Assembly (NCBI GenBank): GCA_964030785.1
Contig: OZ034968.1
Location: 24,821,186 to 24,885,185 of the forward strand
Source: Siderastrea siderea
Taxonomy: Eukaryota > Cnidaria > Anthozoa > Scleractinia > Rhizangiidae
Length of the DNA: 64,000 bases
Reading direction: 5' to 3'
Notes under the pieces: generated by a model
The model's database searches: none
The model's input: only the letters and a program-made list of their open reading frames with translations
What the model was told of the DNA's origin: nothing
Shown here: positions 47,516 to 60,530 of the stretch, piece by piece
How positions within the stretch are numbered: the stretch's first letter is position 1
How the letters are laid out: every line of letters begins with the position of its first letter
Translations under genes and position numbers: made by a program

Positions 47516-49649
47516 ATGAAAATGCTGTTTGCCTTGGCTTTTCTGGTCTGCATCTCCGCGGGTAGGTTCATTTCTTTTTTGAATCCCGACCCAAAAAATT
47601 TGAGGCAGTTATTTTTGTTAAGAAAGTTAAAATTAATATTTATCGCCAATATCTGAACAATGCTAAGTTTCACGTTAGCCTTTGATGGAACCTACAGTCA
47701 TTTTCCATATTGTTTTAAAATGTATAGAGGTGTTTCGTTGCTGCAGTCATGTTTATAGCAGTAGATTGATTTCCAGGTAAAAGATTCGGCCTTCTGCTTT
47801 CAACATTTACTTCATTCTACAAGCAACAGCATTTGTTGAACTATTTTAAAATGTATTTAAATTTTTGGCAAAGAAATCGCCTTCAGTAGTGATATCAGTT
47901 GAAATTTTTAACTCAAGAGATACTTCAAGGTAGGATTCATTGTTGCATCTGAGATACTGCAGTGAAATAAATTCTTTGTAGCTAGAAAATTGACATAACA
48001 CAGGGCATAGTTTCTACCCTGCTACGTTCGTTCTACATAATTAGCAACCTATAAGCTGAGTGTAAATTTTAAACTCATCAACTTATCAGTTGTTTTGGTT
48101 CTTTTTACAAACTAAGCATCTCAAAATGACTCGTACTTTTAAGCCTTTCGATTCGCAAATAAACAATTTACATTTCTATGGCTTGATAATCCGTGTAAGT
48201 TTTAATTTTTCTGTCTGACTTTTTCGCTGAATGTTTAAGATAGTACATACTTTGTGTTTTCTGTCATTTCAATTTCTAGACAGCTTGCGGCCACCTTGCT
48301 TGTCATTGTATCAAAGAGAAGCTAACTACGCCCACAGGATTAAACAATCGACAATATTTACAGACCTAAGTAAAACGAAATATTGCAGTTAATGATATTT
48401 ACAATTTGCAAATTACTAAAGACAGGTTATAAAGCGGTGCAAGAAAGAAACAACTTTTCTTTGAAGGTGTATGTTTTCGATAATTATAATAGTTCATTGG
48501 CATCCTGCAGTTATATATTTTTTCGATTAACCTCTCCACAAATGGAATCAAGATAAAACAAATTTTCAGCTCCTTGGTTTAGTTTTCATTCCGCTGGTGT
48601 AATCTGAGTGATATTGATGTCGTGCTTAGCTCTTTGTTTAACGATGCAATAGTTCATCTATAATGTTCTAGATAAGACATATTTCTTTAACCGGAGGGCA
48701 TTGCAAGTACAAAGTGTTTAGCTACCTACCAACTAATCTCACTGATTCTGCAAACAAACAAGGTTTCTCTTGATTGGTGAAAATACGTTCTTTCAATCTT
48801 GGCTTTTATGTTGTTTGCTGGGCGACGTGGTTTAAGAGCACCCGTCTTGGTAGAGTTTTGATGGAGTTGCGGCTCAACAGGTTGTTTACTTCGCGTTAAA
48901 TCATTTTTTTTATCTAAAAGATGTCCGTGAACGCTTTAGCAGTTGAAGCATTGTTTGCCTTGACTTTTTTCTCTTGTATCTCCATGTCGACTCAGTAAGC
49001 AATTAGTAGGATAGTCTCCAACCCCTAATTAGATTTGATTTTTTCGATATATCACGAGGCAGGAATTTTTCGATCACGTTTAAGGTGTGATAAAACTGGT
49101 ACAGTTTTTAGTCAGAACATTACAAGGATCCAAACCTCCAATCACTAACAAACTCAGTGAGGATCGAACTGACACAGTGACATAGTGATACATTTCAAAT
49201 ACGATGAATAACAAACACATCTTTCATCATAAATTTATTCTCGGGGACGCGACTTTTTGTCAAAAAGTAAAGCTATTGTAATAACGAGTTTTTCGGTTCT
49301 AATTATCAATTCCCTTCTTTCCATTACAGCTAGTGGCCTCAAATGCTACTCTTGCGACAGCTCAACAAGTTTTGAAGACTGCGACAAAAACAAAACAGAA
49401 ATTACTTGCCCGACAATCCTTGCAACGAAGTGCTTCAAAAGTGAAATTGGCAAGCAGTATAGTAAAGGTTGTCAACTCAAGACGATCTGCGACAATAAAG
49501 ATTCATTTGAGGACTTGTGTAAGGCCGCCGGTGGAGATACATGCGAGATAAGTTGTTGTGATGATAAAGATTTCTGCAATGGTGGTACAGCATTCGTGGT
49601 CAGCGTCCTCCTGATGGTGACATGCGCCCTTATGACCTTTTTCCGTTAA
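47516..49649 (+). CDS. Three-finger (Ly6/uPAR-type) protein B, GPI-anchored
   Basis: Two exons: 47516-47561 (MKMLFALAFLVCISA, donor GTAGGT, phase 1) and 49330-49649 (acceptor CCATTACAG), together 121 residues. The mature part reads SGLKCYSCDSSTSFEDC, then KGCQLKTIC and ends ISCCDDKDFCN, the CC...CN close of the Ly6/uPAR domain. It has twelve cysteines. The last 20 residues (AFVVSVLLMVTCALMTFF) are a hydrophobic GPI-attachment signal after a GG site, so the protein should sit on the outer cell surface. AATAAA near 49742 is a likely polyadenylation signal. Ligand and role are unknown; in other animals the family modulates receptors and adhesion. Confidence 0.88.
48921..48994 (+). pseudogene. 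Degenerate third TFP first exon
   Basis: Upstream GGTTGTTTACT and the peptide ALFALTFFSCIS match the other signal-peptide exons (KMLFALAFLVCIS), but the amino end is extended (MSVNALAVE) and the only donor leaves phase 2, which does not fit the exon at 49330. Probably a non-functional duplicate. Confidence 0.6.
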
Positions 49650-50119
49650 AAAAACAAAACAAAAAAACAATGGCAACCGTCGGTGTGTGCTGCATTAGAT
49701 TAGGACGCTCGTCAGAAATAGTCTATTTTTTGCAATAATTAGGAATAAACACCACGGCCACACTGAAAAATTTTGTGTGCAATTACAGTTGCCAAGTAGA
49801 ATGTTTTTGAAGTTTGCATTTCATTGGCATTAAAACAATGTAAAATGATCAGATGATCTTGTTACTTTTTTTCTTGAGGGGGGTGGGGGCTGGTTAAACA
49901 AAAAAATAAACTGAGACAAACAAACAAACAAAAGACACAGATGGTACAAATGAAGACCATCATCCTTACGCAGGGTTCCTGTTTGCGTACAATAGCAGTT
50001 TCGACTTTCCTTTCAAAAGTACATATACACACTTTGTTATCAATCTCCGAGGGGGCTTTTGAAAAATATAATAACGGGATGAGATGGGGGAAGGTCTTTA
50101 ATGAACACCCTACTCCTAT

Positions 50120-50310
50120 TAAATTCTGAACGCTCGGAAACAAAGGGGACACAGTTAAAAGTCTGAGTTTCCGGCGGGCATCAAACCCGTGACCTTTGGT
50201 AAAGTCGTTTAACAACTGAGCTACTGGGATTCTTGTGGCGAGCCACGTCCTGCATACTGAGTGGGATTGGCAATGTTGACGGAAAGTGTCATGTGATGAT
50301 TAATAAAGAG
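50120..50310 (-). mobile_element. Older tRNA-derived SINE copy, inverted
   Basis: On the minus strand it reads leader, CAGTATGCAGGACGTGGCTC, TAGCTCAGTTGTTAAACGAC (A-box region) and TCACGGGTTTGATGCCCGCC (B-box region). It is the same family as 541-740 but clearly more diverged. Confidence 0.75.
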
Positions 50311-50690
50311 AGAGCGTAAATCAGTTTAAGCTTAGTCATGAAAGAAGAAGAAATGTGACATTCATCATCTTTCCAGCATAGTACTGACCACACATTTAAA
50401 AACTCGTATCTGATCATAATCAGCTTCAAACAGGTCTTATTCAAAAATCACCCAAAAAAGAATCTGCATCATTGGCGAACAGCAACCAATTAATTCAAGG
50501 CTAAGACTTGGTCACAATGAACCGCTGTGCATTATAAAATCACTACGCGCGCTCTGATTGGCTGAGAGGTGTGTTTACATGAGAGTACGTAAACAAAGTT
50601 GTGACGTCACAGTTGTGCGCAGTATCTTAATTATTTTATAACAGCAATCAAACATTTGCAAAACTGTCTCGAACTCTCCCAAGCCCTCTT

Positions 50691-50722
<32 letters not shown>

Positions 50723-50744
50723 ATTAAGTTTTCTATTGCTTTAA

Positions 50745-52323
50745 GGGACGGACCATTTTTTTTTTGGGTGGGGGGGGGGGGGGGGGGGGAATGAAAAATC
50801 CTGAAAAAAATTGTTTGCAAAATCAAAAAAGCCTAAATAAATTGTTTGCAGACATGAAAACGAGAAAATAAAAAGTTTGCAGACTAGTTGATACATAGTT
50901 TGATTTATATAAGTAAATTTAGTCCTATTTGTTAAAATGCAAGATAACAATGCAACAAAATGATTTGCATGGATTCATCAACTGGCTTGACATGGTAAAT
51001 TAGCCACCACAAACTAATTTAAAAGTTGACATTTTGAGTGTTAGCGATTCACTAGAGCAAATAAGCTATTTAACACTCAAACATCAGTTTTGTCATTTCT
51101 TTCCGGTAGCTAATTTATCAAATCGACTTGGTTGATAAACCCCAATTTCTGTTTTTTACTTTTCCACCAACAAATTACCACAGTTTCTTAAAATCAGTAA
51201 CTAACCCCTTTATTAAAAATAATCTCTTCTGAGGACCTTGAAAGCATTAAATGTTAAAGTTGGGTTATTGTATCAATCGTTTCTATAACAAGAACTTTTT
51301 GTAATTGGATAGCTGTAATCCGACAACTACGTTGCGCACGCGTCAATCAGGTGCACTGAAATGGGTTCTTTTTATAGCTGTTTCTCCACGGCTTGCAAAA
51401 CTGATAATTAAAAATATATCCCTGAAGGGTACATAGATTTTCTTATCTCGCATTTGTTATAGATAGGATTAACTGGACTTCGTATTGTACAATTCAGAGG
51501 AAAACGTGCTCGTAATTTCAAATCGTCCTCGCGCTATGCGCTCGGCTGATTTAAAGTAACTGGCCCAATTGTGCTCCACTGAGTCCAATTACCATTACTA
51601 ATCAAGAACTCTTCGAAGTGCAATGAAACTCTAACTAAGAAAAAAGATTAACTTAAATTCTTGGGTTGCATGTATTCACTAATAGTCACACTGGCTTTTC
51701 AACAGGGTCCTAGGCTGGTTTGATGATGACATTTAATAAATCATCACTTAAACAGTAAGCAGTCTCCTGTTTTCCACTTGCATGAAGAAGGCAAATTGGA
51801 TCCAGTCTTGTATAAACTACAAAATAAAGCGCAATGTAAGCAAGCGCTGTTTCATTTGGCTCCTCAATCCTCTCTAGGATCAGGGGAGAAAAGGCCGCTG
51901 GTGCAGTTAATATATATTATTACTTGCAACTTCGTTCACATTTTAATGTTTCAGTATACTTTGATGTGAGATTTTCAATTTCTTTAGGAAACAAAACAAG
52001 CCATGGTGCAGTTATACTTTTATAAGTTAGAGACATAGAGACACGGCATTCATGGAAAGCAGTTTTAGGCAGTAATGTTTAGATTATTATTTTTACTACA
52101 TAAGATTACCTGATGAATTTTAACCGTATATAAATAAATGTAATAATAATAATAATAATAATAATAATAGTAATAATAATAACAAACACACAAAAAAATT
52201 GTTTGCAGGAAGATGCAGACAGAAAAAAATTGTTTGCACAGACAACAACACAGAAAAAAATTGTTTGTCTTGAAAAAAATTTTCATCCCCCCCCCCCCCT
52301 CCAAAAAAATAATGGTCCGTCCC
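50745..52323. mobile_element. 1.58-kb element, PIF/Harbinger-like ends
   Basis: Ends GGGACGGACCATT and its complement, flanked by TAA on both sides (50742-50744 and 52324-52326). Just inside are a G/C run at each end and repeated AAAAAATTGTTTGCA motifs (about two on the left, three on the right, inverted). It contains an (AAT)n run at 52141-52182 and no transposase. Confidence 0.82.
52141..52182. repeat. (AAT)n microsatellite
   Basis: Run of AAT units inside the 1.58-kb element. Confidence 0.9.
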
Positions 52324-52966
52324 TAAGGTTTCATGGATTTGGTTAAGATTTGAACAACGACAGCCAACCACTGTAAATTTCACGCTGAGAGCACGCCAAA
52401 ATTTACCGTTGTATTTTGCCTTTTCTGTTTAGTTGTTTTGTCTCTGATGTTTATGTTGTTTTAACTACTAGAATTAGTTGTTTTAACCAGTTTGTTTTTA
52501 GTTGTAATAACCAATTAAGTAAAAGTATCCCAATTTATTTGGTTATTGGCCATTGAAATTGGTTAAATTGACCATTTACAAAGGTACCTGGGATGCCTCT
52601 GAGACAACCCATTTTTAAAGTTACTTATTGTTGTTTTAAGCTAAAAAAATTGGGTTAACCAAGGTTGTTATTTTAACCTTAAAATAATCAATTGATCTGA
52701 CCATTTCAGCAAGTTAAAACGACACTATAAAATATACTAAGAAGACAACTAGTTTTGTTTAAATGTCTATCCTCATTAAGCTCTAAAACGTACATGTATA
52801 ACTGGTTATGGCTGGTGGTTGTAACTGGTTGTTGTTTTATAGTCTTCTTCGGGTTCAGCAATGTGCATGCGGTATAAGCAGCCAAGATACACATTTTTCC
52901 ATTTCTGAAAACAATGATTGAAAAACAATTATTACTGAGACAGGGACCCGCGCGGCCTATTTTAAA

Positions 52967-52970
<4 letters not shown>

Positions 52971-53029
<59 letters not shown>

Positions 53030-53040
53030 TGTGTGTATGT
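52971..53040. repeat. (GT)n microsatellite, about 70 bp
   Basis: Near-perfect GT run. Confidence 0.95.
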
Positions 53041-53118
53041 GTAAGAATCGCGAGCACACATGTTCTACTGTATTCTGAGAAAAAGAGCATGGATATGGGT
53101 AACGATACAGAAATAAAT

Positions 53119-53280
53119 TAGATTTTGAGACGACATTACGGTTTTTTATGATAGCTTTGGGACAAAGTTCTCCTTTTTGCGTTCCGTCGCTCTGGAATAC
53201 CCCCAATACGCAATCGCAATATATTTTCTCCCAACTAGCTGTCGCTATAAAGCCGTAACGTCGTCTCAAAATAGAATCTA
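53119..53280. repeat. Small inverted-repeat element
   Basis: TTTTGAGACGACATTACGG on the left pairs with CCGTAACGTCGTCTCAAAA on the right, with matching TAGAT outer bases; about 160 bp, non-coding. Confidence 0.7.
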
Positions 53281-55722
53281 GATGTAAACAACGCCGGCAA
53301 TCTGCTTAAATGAAGAGCAGACTATGTCATTTCTTTCTCGAAAATACAGTTCTCCCGTAAGGTCTTTATTATGAGGTCGGCCTCCAATTGGGTACTCGGT
53401 CTCTCTATTTTTAGTCTTGTAGGCATGCGTTTGAATACCTGGAGAAAACCGCAAGTGCCTCTATACGCAATTAAAACTCAGTAGAAGACTTTTAGGAATG
53501 TTTTATTTTGTTAATTTACTGTATTTTTTGTAACATGACGTCTAATGACCTTTTAGAAAAATTTTGTGAGCTACGGTTTAAGTAAAAACTGCTCAGGTCC
53601 ACCGTCTTTTGTCCGCGGTGAACATCATAATGTTTAAACAAGCACGCTTTCCGGCTCAAGTGGAGCAATTTTCTTCTCTCGCACCACTCACAACATTTTG
53701 TTTTTAAAAAAGTAAACAGCTATCGTTTCTTTGTACTGTGTACTTTAAACCTTTGACCAAGTGTTCTATGTACAATATCCTGGTGATTTTAAAGCGAACA
53801 AGGAACTGTTTCTTCTATTCAACGAAAACAGCATGTTTAGTTTTAAAACTCAATAATTTTTCATGAGGTCAGTAACCAATTAAGTACTCTCATTTTGGTC
53901 ATATGCATGCCTTTGGATACTGGAAGAAGACCGAAATCGCCTAAGGGGGCTGGGGAGAGTCATTTATGTCAATCACAAGATGACTACCGCGAAGCGCGCG
54001 TGTAATATAATCTAGATGAATCCACGTTATCTATCGCTTTAAATGATTGTCTGCGTGATTTTCCGAACATAAAGGAGATTAGAAAGGAGCAGAAGACTTG
54101 TCTACTAAATTTGTCTTGTGGAATAAATGTTTTTGCGATTCTGCCAACAGGTTTTGGCAGAAGTTTGGTTTTGTTAAGCTGTTTCCTGTGTTTCCACGTC
54201 TGGCGAAAGCTGCTATAAATTTGGAAACTACGATAATAGTTGTTTCGCCGTTGGTTTCACGAAACCAGGTGCAGCAGCAACTGGGATCGGTGAAGACGTA
54301 GAAGAGGAATAGAAATTAAACGAGAATTGCAAAGCGCAATTAAAGTGCTAGATATTTAAGAGATTTCTCTGTTGGATGCTAGTAGCGCCATAGGACAATG
54401 GAGGCACCATATTTTAGCTCCAAAAAATGAAAAAATCCCACCGGTTTGACCAAGCAACAGGGTTTGTGAATATCACATATATACGGGTTAAGGTTTTAGA
54501 GCAAGTTACGCAGGGGCTACGCAGCTAACTTGTGTAAGTTCCTCGTGCTTACAGAGCACTGTTTAAGTAATTTGACGCCGCCTAATAATAAACTTTCGGT
54601 GCACACCATCTGTTCCTCGTTTTCACTACATCAAACAAGGAAATTCGAGGAACCTTTGTTCCGCTACACGTTAGAGTTTTTGCACAATCTGAAACACCAG
54701 CCCTCTTTTCTCCAGATACCACTCCTTATTTTTGCGTTCCCTTTCTAATTTTCGTGCCGTCCCTACTATCTGAGAGCCTGGAACAGGCTACGGGTAAGCA
54801 TATCTGGTTACCTATCGATGAGAGAATTTGGTTGTGACGTCAGGTACGCCCTCCCGTCCGTCCGTCCGTCCGTACAGACTCTGGGGGAGGGGAATGGGAG
54901 TCCCAAGGCAACCCAACGGAGGGTGGAGAATGTCATCTTTTCTTGGCGGGGAATCGCGTGGTGCTTTTGGGCAACCAGAAATCGTCGCTTTTGAAAAAAG
55001 AGGTTTCTGTAAAAGCTTAAGCTAATTTAGCAAAACGTGATGCAAGGCGAAGAGTTCATGTTTCGAAATTGGCCTTCGACTTCGTCTTTGTTGTGTTCTG
55101 CTGCAAACTCGGTCTGCATATCGCTTGAGTTTGCAGCATTTGGCAGCGGTCCGACGTCCAATATAGTAGAGCTAGTGCATTCTAGTTTTTTCTGTCCACA
55201 ACCATGGTTTATAAGGCGAAAAAACACCCGGGTGTTTATCTCGATCGAGCTGCGATCAGGATAAACAGCCGGAAAAGTATTAAAATTAGCACTAGATTTA
55301 TGACACAACGAGCGTGGCCGAGTGGATATCGCGCTTACTCTGGAGCCAGTAGCCTGGGGTTGTCTTTTTTTACTTCTCCAGTGAGACTATTTTCAGAAAC
55401 AACAACAAAAAAAGAAAATATGAGTACCAGTGAACAAAAATGTGGAGCTCCCCTTTTAGGGTTGGCTAAATCTCATATATATATTCTATTATCTTATAAC
55501 TTGCTGCATGGACAAATTCTATGAGCCAAGATTTAGGTGTAAAAACTACCCAGGTCCCCCAGCTTTTCTCCGCGGTTCACATCAAAACATTTGAACAAGC
55601 TTGCTTTCCCACTCGAGTGTAGCATTTCTTTATCTCGCACCACGCTCAACCCAACGTTTGAAACATAAACAGCCAACTTTTCTTAATAAAGTGTACTTTA
55701 AAGCTTGGACCAAGCAAACTAA
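53281..55722. other. Gene-poor stretch
   Basis: Holds a (CGTC)n run at 54855-54872 and, at 55308-55390, a sequence starting GAGCGTGGCCGAGTGGATAT that has a tRNA A box but no B box, perhaps a decayed SINE of another family. No coding exon is supported. Confidence 0.45.
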
Positions 55723-56389
55723 GGGACCGTTTACATGAGAGAGGGTTCCCCTAGGTACTGGGTAGGGTTACCCTTGGTAGTAGACTTTCCCTTCTCCTTC
55801 GCGTTACGCAGTTCGTTTTACATGCGAGGAAGGGTGCCTCTAGGGGTAGGGTTCCCTACCTTGAAGATAGGGGAACCCTACATGGTAGGGACAAGTTTTG
55901 TTTACATAAACCCTTAGGGCTAGCCCTAAGGGTAGGGCTATGTTTCGTTGTTCTCAGATTACCGCTGGCCAAGCGTAACTGAGGCGCCAATTACGAGCAT
56001 GGCCTTCGAACTCTTCAAGCTCAAGCTACAAACCTGGGGAATATTATTGAATATTTCAACTCCAAATAATGACTGAAAGTCACCCTGAAGGCTAAAAAAC
56101 GACGAGGGTTGCAATGGAGGAAGATCTGATCGAGGAAAGCGCTTTCGGGGTCGTAGAAACCGACCGATATACCTAGAGAGCGAGAGCTAAATCATTGTTC
56201 ACAAACGTCAACAAACGGGTAAAAGCAACAAGAAGGCGAAGAAGTTTTCTTGGTCAACGGAGAAGGTGGAAGTTTTGTTAACTTTTTAAAACAATTTTTT
56301 AAAATAAGAAGGTTTTACAACTTAAGTTCGCACAGTGCTGCTCCCTATCCCCTAGGGGGACCGTCTTTCCATGTAAATTAAACGGTCCC
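55723..56389. mobile_element. 667-bp MITE with GGGACCGTTTACATG ends
   Basis: The left end GGGACCGTTTACATG and the right end (complement, with a short AAT insertion) are inverted. Flanks are TAA and TAC, close to a TWA duplication with one change. The subterminal zones repeat GGGTTCCCCTAGG and AGGGTAGGG-type motifs. Non-coding. Confidence 0.65.
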
Positions 56390-57813
56390 TACGAAACGTG
56401 CTTTTTCAAATATATTTCAAGTGGTTAAAACAAGGGGCTGGTTCTTCCATGCCTACTGGAAACTTAATGTTAGCTGAACCAAATTAAACCGAGCTGAATT
56501 CAAAGGAAAAAGAGGATGCCGATGGAAACTTTGATGCTAAGCAGCAACTTGTGAAAAAAATGCAAATGAAAACAAAAGGGGAATGTGTTTTGTGATAATT
56601 TCACTTTTTTAATTATAATGCCGAGTTGAAAAGCCATTTCAAAAAGTCACGCTTTTAGCTGTCAAGCCAAAAATCATTCACTTTTTGAATAAAGCATGAA
56701 ACTTGGTGGGATTAAAGACTTATATGTGCTCATCATTTTCTGATATAGGGCCAGGGGCAGAACACCTGTTTAAAAGGATGAGCTGGTGTGGCCAAATTCA
56801 CATGACCTTAGCCAACATTAAAACGAGGCTACATATGAAACGCCTTATTTCCGCTGTGTTTTTTAGTTTTTACACAACAAACGTTTAGGCATATATCAGA
56901 GACAAGTCATGAACACCTTTATGGCGCAGAATGTATACTAACGTGAGTCACATGACCTGTCACGTGACCACGTCATGTGAACACAAAGGGCAAATTTCCA
57001 TAGAAAGCACATCTACAGTATTATAAGCTGTAAATGAAAACGATAAAATGTTTAATATCAGTCAGCTTTTGGAACGTACATTTCTTAAAGGAGAAGGTCA
57101 CTCCAAAAAGTGTATATTTTTTGTATTCACCAATTAAAAGACCACACCACACTGAGTTGAGTTACAGACCGTTAGTTGAGCTTCCATAGTGCATCCGATC
57201 CCAATGAAATTCGTCATCGGGCGCCGCCATTTTGGATAGTGCTTGGGGGCCACGTATTCTTGACGTCATGTGGTACGAATTGAAATTGGCAAAAAGCTCA
57301 AACGCAGCTGGCCAATATTTCAAGTGCATAGCTTTTCGGCTGCTCTCATTTCTTTTTCGCGGTGCCGTTGTCAACTGAAAAGGGAGCTTAAGCAACCACG
57401 ACGGCAACGCCGAGGAAAACGTCACTTTAAAAATGACTTCCAAATATTTCAAACTCGTTCGCAAAAGTTTCAACTCGTTCAATCTGTCTAATGTAGCCGA
57501 ACAACCCGGGAGCTGACTCTGTAAGGACAGCGTTACAGCTCAGGTAGAAAAAAGAAAATTCACTGTCGCGTGTTCACGTTTTACACAAAACTTTGAATTT
57601 GGTCATTTCACGTTGTTGTTTTGCAGGGGATGGCAAAGAAATGTACCAAAATCTGTATCGCATGTTGCAGAGGCATTGTTTTGCTAATTAAACCTTTTGG
57701 TTCGTGAGGTTCTCATCAGCTATTTGGCTTTCCTTAAAAACTGGAAAATGTCTACGTTTTTAAAGAACATTATAATGCTGACTGCTTTGAAACCAACTCC
57801 TGGGTGGAAATAC

Positions 57814-58799
57814 CCGAAAAAGGATTTAAGCACACAAGACAGAAGTCCTCGTATTCTGTGACGCAAGAAATACCTGCATATTTCACCGCAAGCAGTAAAT
57901 TAAAATAAACACAGATAATTCAGATTAAGGCCATAAACCTACTGCGGCTCGATTTAAGGTGGCTCCCTACAGTTTTATGACCACGCGCGCGCTGATGTCG
58001 TGAGCTGTAGTAATCTGCACGTGTTCACATGAAATCGTAAGGTTTTCCTGACATTTTATGACGTCACCATAGGCAAAAAAAGCAAAGTTTACAGTGAATT
58101 TTCTCGCGTTTCCTTCGGTGAATTTTTTTTTTAATTTTGGCTATGTTGAGATACCAACGCTACCTTCCACATACTATTTTTTGAAAAAATTGTCAGAGCA
58201 ATTCAGTTTAATGGTTAAAAATAAGAAATCACGTGATATCGGTGAAACCGTCAGAACGACCCCATATTTTTTCCCCTGCAAAATGTTAGCAAAAATCATT
58301 TTCACAAGATTGGAAAGTTTAAAAAAAATTCACCGAGGGAAAATCAAAATATTAAAGAATAAAGATGAATTAACGGTGAATATCCGTCATTCTTTAGATG
58401 TTTTGTTGCCATGAGAACGGCCTATGCCTAAGAAGCAAAAACTGAAAAATAAGGGTAATTATGTTAGTAACCTTAGTGGCAAATCTCAGGAACATAGATT
58501 GCAAGACAACAGAATTAGGGTTTCTTTTTTAACCCTTGCCAGTTCGAATACTCACTTTTGTAGAAACTCTAGGGAGCCACCTTAAGCCACATTATAATTT
58601 TTAAAACAATGTAAAAGAGAAATCAAATTTCTTCTCGACAGCAAACGCATTCTCTCGGAGTCGGCATCACTTCACATCTTTCACAAGTGCACCAAGATGT
58701 ACCTTCTAACCGTTCCTTTATTTGATCATGTCCACTTTCATCGTCCTCGGAATTACCGGCACGTTCTGGTTCGAAACAACACGGTTTGAGCGCAGCCAT
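57814..58799 (-). pseudogene. P2X7 ballast-domain-like protein fragment
   Basis: Segment 58799-58623 reads from MAALKPCC to WCTCERCEVMPTPRECVCC, the zinc-binding Cys cluster of the P2X7 intracellular (ballast) domain family, then stops. A second segment, 57873-57814, with a TATGCAG acceptor reads ISCVTEYEDFCLVCLNPF, matching the next block of that domain. Roughly ten linking residues are missing and a 624-bp element lies in between, so this is probably a disabled copy. The family is known in P2X7 receptors and in many stand-alone invertebrate proteins; no channel part is present here. Confidence 0.68.
57958..58581. mobile_element. Nested 624-bp TTAA element
   Basis: Ends GGTGGCTCCCTA and its complement, TTAA on both sides (57954-57957 and 58582-58585). 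The 5'-GG ends again suggest a Kolobok-type non-autonomous element. It contains an open frame at 58094-58414 (rich in Lys and Phe) without a recognisable domain. Confidence 0.78.
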
Positions 58800-59054
58800 T
58801 GTATCGGAATACAAACAAACGTCTTGGAACTGACAAGTTGGGCGAAATGACGTAACGAATATGCGGCCAGGCTCCTAAGCGCTATCCAAAATGGCGGCGG
58901 CCGATGATGAATTTTTTGCTTCTTTGGAGAGGAATTTCTCTGGGATCGGATGCACTATGGAAGATCAAACAACAGCCAGTAATTCAACTCAGCGTGTTCT
59001 ATTTATTAGTGAGTTCAAAAAATGTACGGTTTCTGGAGTGACCTTCTCCTTTAA

Positions 59055-60002
59055 TATTAGAATTTTAACTCAAAACAAGCCTTTCTCCTAGATAATTCAT
59101 CGGGTCAACAGAAAAGCCCACTTGTTCAAAGTCACTTGTATCTTGTCTTGGATTAATTTTAGCTTGGGTCACTAGTAAATTGTAAAGTGATTGGCAATAA
59201 ATACACAAACGAAAGCAGTCAAATCAACGATAAGTAGTTATGTTTGGGTAATGCACGTTGTTTACAGTCTCACTGAACAGAGCTATTAATCTTCCTCTTG
59301 ACAATGTCCACCACAATTACATAGTGCGGTGCATGTTAAACTTGCATTGAGCCCGTTCTTACAGCCACTGTGAATGACTTCATAGCAGAATTCTTGTGCT
59401 TCTCTCCCTCTTCTCTTTACCAACCATGGAGTTTACATTCATTTGGTAATAAAAGTACTCCCGCATACATGTCGACAAGTCAGCCAAGACGTCGGTAATC
59501 TGAGTAAAGGCATTCCATGCGGTCCGTTTACCTCTTCTGGAGACGAAGGAGGCTGCCGGTCGGAACCTGTAAAGGAATGCAGCATAAGAAGTGCTTTGGC
59601 TTTTTTTGAATTGTTTTCCAGTTCCTGTATGGTGCTTTTTTCACCCTTGGAAATCTTTTCCATGTTGTTGGAATTTGGTAAGAAGGTGCTACTCTTCTAC
59701 ATGTACCAGGACCCCTCTTCTCTGGTATTCGCTTTCAGACTATCCTGGCGAGAAACATCCCAGATGACGTCTTCTCTCTCATGATATATGGCATATTTTG
59801 ATTGATTATGGTCAGGTCGACTTGTGGGGATACTTAAGTGGCTCCACGCACATGACACTTTTATAGAAATCTTCTTCATGGGATGGCGTGGAAGAATATT
59901 CCCACGAAGAAGATTCCCAGTGGGTTTCAATCTTATCAAGGACCAATCAAAACTCTAGGAGCGCATCTGTCATACATTAATTATAAAATAAACCCAATAA
60001 TT
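59055..60002. other. No supported gene
   Basis: Contains minus-strand open frames at 59439-59663 and 59697-59939. I could not assign either to a family, although HSFTGSD in the first faintly recalls the HALTGCD motif of the pseudogene at 7455-9262. Confidence 0.4.
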
Positions 60003-60530
60003 TAAATTAATTTGTGAAAATTTACAAGTTAGTTGCTAAACTAAGTATGTGGAAGACGCGAGATTTACCTTTGTTTGGACGTACAATGTTAGTTAAGGCA
60101 TTGGGCCTATCGAAACAAATGATGTTTACTGGTAAGCAAATAACAATAGAGAATAAGTCTATTTTTAGGCGACATCTTTTACAACAAAATGTTGCTACCG
60201 ATAGAAGTATTCTTCGAGAATGCGATATATATAATTTTATCAAACTGATAAGAGAGCAATTCTTTGACTGAAATGAGTTGGAAGGACTACCATCAAGTGT
60301 TTCACGAAAATTTTAAAACGGAGCCTACAGCTGCTAAGTCCTGGTCAAAGCGCTTCCTGTTTTACCACATTGTTGGAACAAATTATTTAAAAAAATCTAT
60401 AGACTTTCCGCCGATAACAAGCTAAGAGAATTTGCCTTTAAACTATTTCACAGAACTTTAGTAACTAATATTAAGAACTTAAGTCTGCTTCCAGTGTCAA
60501 AACGCCCACTCGTCGTAACACACCTGTAAA
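60003..60530 (+). mobile_element. LINE fragment (C-terminal reverse-transcriptase protein)
   Basis: The peptide KLSMWKTRDLPLFGRTMLVK and, after frameshifts, KLREFAFKLFHRTLVTN are characteristic of the region after the reverse-transcriptase domain in L1/CR1-like LINEs. No catalytic YxDD part is present. A dead 5'- and 3'-truncated fragment, unrelated in sequence to the 35-37 kb LINE. Confidence 0.7.

Larger units (their letters stand above)
57089..59050. mobile_element. TTAA-flanked element with long inverted repeats, Kolobok-like
   Basis: AGGAGAAGGTCACTCC at both ends, inverted, with TTAA at 57085-57088 and 59051-59054. Inner inverted segments include CATAGTGCATCCGATCCCA and GCCGCCATTTTGGATAG, so the arms extend about 200 bp. 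TTAA with 5'-AG ends points to Kolobok. It carries a minus-strand P2X7-ballast-like fragment and is itself interrupted by a second TTAA element at 57958. Confidence 0.75.

Noticed and set aside
52706..53269. 187-residue minus-strand open frame
   Set aside because: It runs through the (GT)n microsatellite (poly Thr-His) and a small inverted repeat; no domain or splice support.
57162..57482. 106-residue minus-strand open frame inside the TTAA element
   Set aside because: It overlaps the long inverted repeat and shows no convincing continuation of the ballast domain.
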